The notes under the pieces were generated by a model. The model saw only the letters and a list, made by a program, of their open reading frames with translations. It had not been told where the DNA came from and searched no databases. From NCBI GenBank assembly GCA_032718475.1, contig JAUCBJ010004603.1, forward strand, positions 1 through 32,774: a stretch of DNA of 32,774 nucleotides, given 5' to 3'. The DNA comes from Nemertoderma westbladi (Eukaryota > Xenacoelomorpha > Nemertodermatida > Nemertodermatidae). The position numbers and the translations under genes were made by a program. Every line of letters starts with the position of its first letter. The stretch's first letter is position 1. Positions 29,140 through 32,774 of this stretch are shown one piece after another.

Positions 29140-29343
29140 GATGGCCATGTGAAGAAAACGTGACAAGAAACTTCGGTCGACTTTTTATTGGAATTTTATA
29201 TATGAAGATTTTTTATTTTTTTAAATTTATCTTTATTAAGTGTTTTATAGCGCTTATTTCTGCCTTATAACCTGTACATATACTAATTCGTTTATTGTTT
29301 TGGTTAGATTCAGCCCTTCTGTAACCTGTGTTTTTGGTGAAAA
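29140..29343 (-). repeat. dispersed repeat, right copy (inverted relative to 6155-6425)
   Basis: Reverse complement of the non-tandem part of 6155-6425, with blocks TTCGGTCGACTTTTTATTGG, GTGTTTTATAGCGCTTAT and GTACATATACTAATTCG. It leads directly into the 53-bp tandem array on its outer side, mirroring the left copy. Confidence 0.88.
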
Positions 29344-29617
29344 CCTGGTATTCTTCACATGAGGGTAACTGCAAAGTGAAATATAAAGGCAGAAAACCTG
29401 GTATTCTTCACATGGGGGTAACTGCAAAGAGAAATATAAAGGCAGAAAACCTGGTATTCTTCACATGGGGGTAACTGCAAAGTGAAATATAAAGGCAGAA
29501 AACCTGGTATTCTTCACATGGGGGTAACTGCAAAGTGAAATATAAAGGCAGAAAACCTGGTATTCTTCACATGGGGGTAACTGCAAAGTGAAATATAAAG
29601 GCAGAAAACCTGGTATT
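29344..29617 (+). repeat. 53-bp tandem repeat, five copies plus a partial
   Basis: CCTGGTATTCTTCACATGGG starts at 29344, 29397, 29450, 29503 and 29556, an exact 53-bp period; a sixth copy at 29609 is cut after nine bases by the LTR. The copies are nearly identical. The remainder of each unit is GGTAACTGCAAAGTGAAAT plus ATAAAGGCAGAAAA. Confidence 0.93.
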
Positions 29618-30171
29618 TGTGACGGGATCCGAGAGGATCCCGGTTTATCCGGTGTTGTTTGTGTACGCGTCAGCCGCACCGTGTGATGGAAAAGGTGATG
29701 TTCGTTGTTCCGACGTTCTTAATAAGATATAGGCTAGTATACAATATGTAGATAGCATATAGATTGTGTAAACTGATACTAGAGATAACAGGTAATTGGT
29801 GACGGCGATGACGGTCTTAACTGTCACCGTACTGCCTTGACTGTACTGGGATAACTGGACAAATGACATAAAGACTGGTAATATATATTGCACGGTTGGC
29901 CGCATACACTACTCAGCCGATGCCTTCCCCCCATTGGCTAATAACCCTGTTGTCGCCCTTCTACTTCCCTGGGTGTGCTTCCCCCCTGCTGCTATCTCTC
30001 TCTCTCTCCCGGAGGTATAACCTCTGACCCCCGCTGTGTGTGTTCCCTTGGGGCCTATTGTCCCCGCTTATTGGGGTGATACAAGGTTGATTGGTAATCA
30101 ACCTTGTAGTTCCAATATTGCTTAAACCTCACTTTATGGGGCTTGATGTGGCGGAATTGAATACGCTCACA
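29618..30171 (-). mobile_element. long terminal repeat (554 bp), minus orientation, 3' LTR
   Basis: On the minus strand this reads TGTGAGCGTATTC to GGATCCCGTCACA, so it starts TGT and ends ACA as LTRs of Ty3/gypsy-type elements do. A G-rich polypurine tract lies immediately upstream (30172-30180), which makes this the 3' LTR. Its outer end is a perfect 8-bp hairpin (CGGGATCC, GAGA, GGATCCCG at 29623-29642). Within it, ACAAGGTTGATT and its complement form a 12-bp stem near 30080-30107, and AATATATATTACC (about 29877-29890 on the plus strand) could be a TATA box. It cuts the 53-bp array. The second LTR lies outside the window, so identity between LTRs cannot be judged. Confidence 0.72.
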
Positions 30172-30236
30172 CTCCCCCCCATGCTATCTTCCCGGTGAGA
30201 AGATAGCATCAACCTCTAAGTGCGCTTCAATTCCGC
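30151..30236. repeat. nested hairpins around the polypurine tract
   Basis: Outer arms GCGGAATTGAA (30151-30161, inside the LTR) and TTCAATTCCGC (30226-30236, inside the element) are perfect complements, and the stem extends through CGC/GCG after a small bulge. Inner arms ATGCTATCTTC (30181-30191) and GAAGATAGCAT (30199-30209) form a second 11-bp stem with a 7-nt loop. The polypurine tract sits between the two stems. Confidence 0.8.
30172..30180 (-). promoter_or_regulatory. polypurine tract of the LTR element
   Basis: GGGGGGGAG on the minus strand directly precedes the LTR start TGTGAGCG. Such tracts prime plus-strand DNA synthesis in LTR retroelements. Confidence 0.65.
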
Positions 30237-30369
30237 TGGAACTCGATCTATTATCGGGTGTGGGGTGGAGTTATTTTCTTGGAGTCGGCTTTCCAGGCCG
30301 CTCCCTATGGGTATGATGTCACTACCCTCTGGCGTCTCGTGTCGGGCCGATCGTGCGCTTCTCTCACAC

Positions 30370-31845
30370 AATTTTTGTTTCCCCAACACTCTCGCCACTC
30401 TAACTAACTCCGCTCTAACTCCCCTCTTACTCTCTCCCCACTCTTACACTCTCCCCACACCTGAATCGCACTCTAACTTCTCTCCATACTCCTCTCTACT
30501 CTCTACCACTCCCTAAGGCCCTAATCTCTAATGCTACCCCTGTGCTATCATACTATCTACCTACTACTTACTTGCTAACTATCTAACTCTCTACTAACTC
30601 TCCGACTCTAACTAGCTCTACTAAGTCTAACTAACTCCTACTAACTCTCTACTTCTACTAACTCTCTCTAACTCTTACCAACTCTTCTAACTACGTGGCG
30701 CTTAGGGTGCCCACGACCCCTCTACTACTAACTCTAACTAAAACCCTCTAAGTCTACCAACTCTCTAGCCCTTTAACTAGAACTCTCTAACTCTACCCAC
30801 TCTTCTAACTACGTGGCGCTTGCGGTGCCCACAACCACTCTACTATCTGGCACCCTATGTGCCCGTCTCTACTACTCTACTACCTGGCACCCTATGTGCC
30901 CTCTCTACTACTCTACTACCTGGCACCCTATGTGCCCTCTCTACTACTCTACTACCTCTCTAACTCTACTACCTGGCACCCTATGTGCCCGTCTCTACTA
31001 TTCTACTCTCTATCTGCCCCCTTTACGTCTCCTCGCCTGCACGTGACGCTCTGAGTGCCGGCAGAGTGGGTACGTTAATTATGTGAACTACTACTAACTC
31101 TTACTAACTCTACTAACTCACTCTAACTAACTCTACTACTAACTCAACTAACTCTACTACTAACTCTTACTAACTCTACTACTAACTTCTTGTGCCCGGC
31201 ACCTCTTGTGCCCGGCACCCACCCTAATTAACATACCCTGCTCTTACATCAAACACGTCATCACGCCCGTGCCCCACTTAGTTCAACGCATCCCCTACTA
31301 ACTCTAACTACGTGGCGCTTGCGGTGCCCACAACCACTCTGCTTACTACTTCCTACGTGGCGCTTACGGTGCCCACAACCTCTACTGCTACTACTTTCTA
31401 CGTGGCGCTTACGGTGCCCACAACCCTCTACTGCTCTACTAACTTTCTAACTAACGGTACTACGTACCCTCTTACTAACTATATCTCTATCTAACTAGCG
31501 GTACTACTCTCTTACTACCTAACTTCTACCTACTAACGGTACTACGTACCCTCTTACTAACTCCTCTAACTCTCTCTACTAACGGTACTATGTACCCTCT
31601 TACCAACTTCTCTAACTCTCTCTACTAACTAACGGTACTACGTACCCTCTTACTAACTTCCTAACTCTACTCTACTAACTACAGTACTACGTACCCTCTT
31701 ACTAACTATCTAACCTCTCTAACTAACGGTACTACGTACCCTCTTACTACTTCTAACTTAACTAGCTATCTACTTACTTTCTGACTTTCTACTTATTTAT
31801 TATTTAATTATTTTTATTATTTATTTTTATTTTTTAATTAAATAA
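30370..31845 (-). repeat. pyrimidine-rich, hairpin-studded interior of the LTR element
   Basis: The plus strand is a degenerate CTAACT/CTACTAACTCT matrix (purine-rich on the element's sense strand). Three motif families are embedded. ACGTGGCGCTTRCGGTGCCC occurs near 30703, 30810, 31309, 31355 and 31400. TGGCACCCTATGTGCCC occurs near 30848, 30891, 30923 and 30972. ACGGTACTACGTACCCTCTT occurs near 31454, 31536, 31581, 31631 and 31726. The last two contain inverted ends (GGCAC/GTGCC, GGTAC/GTACC). 31790-31850 is T/A-rich. No protease, reverse transcriptase or integrase is visible where pol would be expected. Confidence 0.75.
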
Positions 31846-32774
31846 TTATTTTGCGTGGGAAGGGCGTCTCGCCCTCATTCCCACCCCCCTCAGTCCAAAA
31901 CATTGGACGACTAAAACTCTAAGGTGCCCCTTCTTCCAGTAGGCACTCTCCCACTGCCCTCCTATACGTCCTCTTACTCTTCGCCACACTTTCTTAGACA
32001 CTACCTCTGCTGGCCTCCCCCTTAGTATGTGCGCTGGCATTAAAGGCCTCGACGACCCCCGTCCGTCCTTCGGTATACACGACGTCTGCCCATGTAATGC
32101 CCCCTCGCACTCTGTCAGTCCCGCGTGCGTATGCAACACGCCTCCTGCTTTCCTGAGTCCTTTGTTATGTCCACCCACGGACCTCTCTGCCCCTGGTCTA
32201 ATCCTCTCACATCCTCTCCCTTTCCATCTTGTCTTCTTACTCGACCTCCCCCTTGTCGGTATGCCTCTCAACCGGACCGGCGTCTCTTCCGGACACTCCT
32301 CTGGACTATTGTCCTCCTGACACTCCACCGGACACTCCTCCGGTTTGTCCTCCGGACATTTCGCCGTCCGCTCCTCTCTATCTCCATACCGATACTTGCT
32401 GGGATACCCATTCTCCTCCGCCCATTCTCTGACTGTTACTTCCTCGGGTAGTACTTTTCTCTTCTTTCTTGCCACTGTCGTGCTTGTAGCTGCTGTTTCT
32501 CTACACTCTCCGGGTCTGTGTCCTTCTACCACACATCGATGACATAGTCCGTTTGCGTCTGCGTAGGCTATACGATCTTGTTTGGGGCAACGCTTGCCAG
32601 TGCTTACAACTCTTGGTCTTATGGGTTCCGTCCGATGTAATTGACATTCGAATCCTGTATTATAGCGTTTCCTGTATAGTCCCTCACGTATCGCGCCTAG
32701 GTTCATATGTACCGATTTAGTGTTTTGGTTGTCTAGACTCGGCCTACTGGGTATATTGGGATTGTGTTTATTTG
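31846..32774 (-). CDS. gag-like protein with CCHC zinc knuckle (partial, runs off the window)
   Basis: The frame is open from the right edge to a stop at 31846-31848. An ATG at 32706 gives 286 codons, but the frame stays open for 22 more codons upstream, so the true start may be outside. At residues 55-68 from that ATG, LCHRCVVEGHRPGEC has C-x2-C-x4-H-x4-C spacing, the nucleic-acid-binding knuckle of retroelement Gag proteins. The segment after it is basic (ARKKRKVLPEE), then Glu/Cys/Pro-rich with CPEDKPEECPVECQED, then Arg/Gly-rich. It is on the same strand as the LTR at 29618-30171 and would be packaged with that element's RNA. No protease or pol follows, so the element appears non-autonomous or rearranged. 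The last ~100 residues could be a chance extension. Confidence 0.55.
   Translation of the reverse strand, partial: NKHNPNIPSRPSLDNQNTKSVHMNLGAIREGLYRKRYNTGFECQLHRTEPIRPRVVSTGKRCPKQDRIAYADANGLCHRCVVEGHRPGECRETAATSTTVARKKRKVLPEEVTVREWAEENGYPSKYRYGDREERTAKCPEDKPEECPVECQEDNSPEECPEETPVRLRGIPTRGRSSKKTRWKGRGCERIRPGAERSVGGHNKGLRKAGGVLHTHAGLTECEGALHGQTSCIPKDGRGSSRPLMPAHILRGRPAEVVSKKVWRRVRGRIGGQWESAYWKKGHLRVLVVQCFGLRGVGMRARRPSHAK

Noticed and set aside
29645-29905. 86-codon minus-strand ORF with a hydrophobic stretch
   Set aside because: It lies wholly inside the LTR, where short chance frames are common. No homology is recognised and the LTR boundaries explain the sequence.
30813-31494. Short Leu/Tyr/Thr-rich ORFs in the pyrimidine-rich region
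   Set aside because: Low-complexity translation of CTACTAACT repeats and the embedded hairpin motifs.
32027-32542. Plus-strand ORFs of 65-108 codons at the right end
   Set aside because: Antisense shadows of the gag-like frame, with Pro/Ser-rich composition caused by the purine-rich opposite strand.

Overview
The window looks like nuclear DNA from an animal, probably a marine invertebrate; I cannot name a species. It carries several families of non-LTR retrotransposons (LINEs), an LTR retrotransposon end, minisatellites and one very large tandem array. Introns have GT-AG borders, poly(A) signals are AATAAA, and there are no operons or ribosome binding sites. Nearly all of it is repeats. The one plausible host-type gene is a small three-exon model ending in a PHD-like zinc finger.

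Layout. 1-951: possible tail of a retroelement polyprotein, then a broken 3' fragment of a LINE. 952-1450: about 3.5 copies of a ~145-bp tandem repeat. 1451-2660: AT-rich, with a hairpin and a MITE-like inverted repeat. 2665-3267: 27-bp minisatellite. 3385-6118: decayed CR1/jockey-like LINE. 6155-6425: copy of a dispersed repeat whose inverted partner lies at 29140-29400. 7248-16152: predicted gene with an 8-kb first intron. That intron holds a fold-back-like structure (arms at 7945-8278 and 14424-14735). Inside the structure sit a nearly full-length LINE (8488-12247, 10-bp target duplication) and a truncated LINE (13210-13972, 16-bp target duplication). 16250-29088: a 39-bp satellite of about 265 units, interrupted in its first unit by a 5'-truncated LINE with an intact 753-codon reverse transcriptase frame. 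29140-29617: the inverted partner repeat with a 53-bp tandem array. 29618-30171: an LTR (minus orientation), with its polypurine tract, a pyrimidine-rich minisatellite-like interior, and a gag-like ORF running off the right edge.

The most interesting signal is the 39-bp satellite. Each unit carries CTAGGGGGCG, which fits the core of the animal CTCF motif, always in the same orientation. If bound, this would be a 10-kb, one-directional CTCF array beginning about 100 bp downstream of the PHD-like gene. The long ORFs across the satellite are artefacts of a 39-bp (13-codon) period and are not genes. Element families were judged by eye from motifs; no database search was possible.
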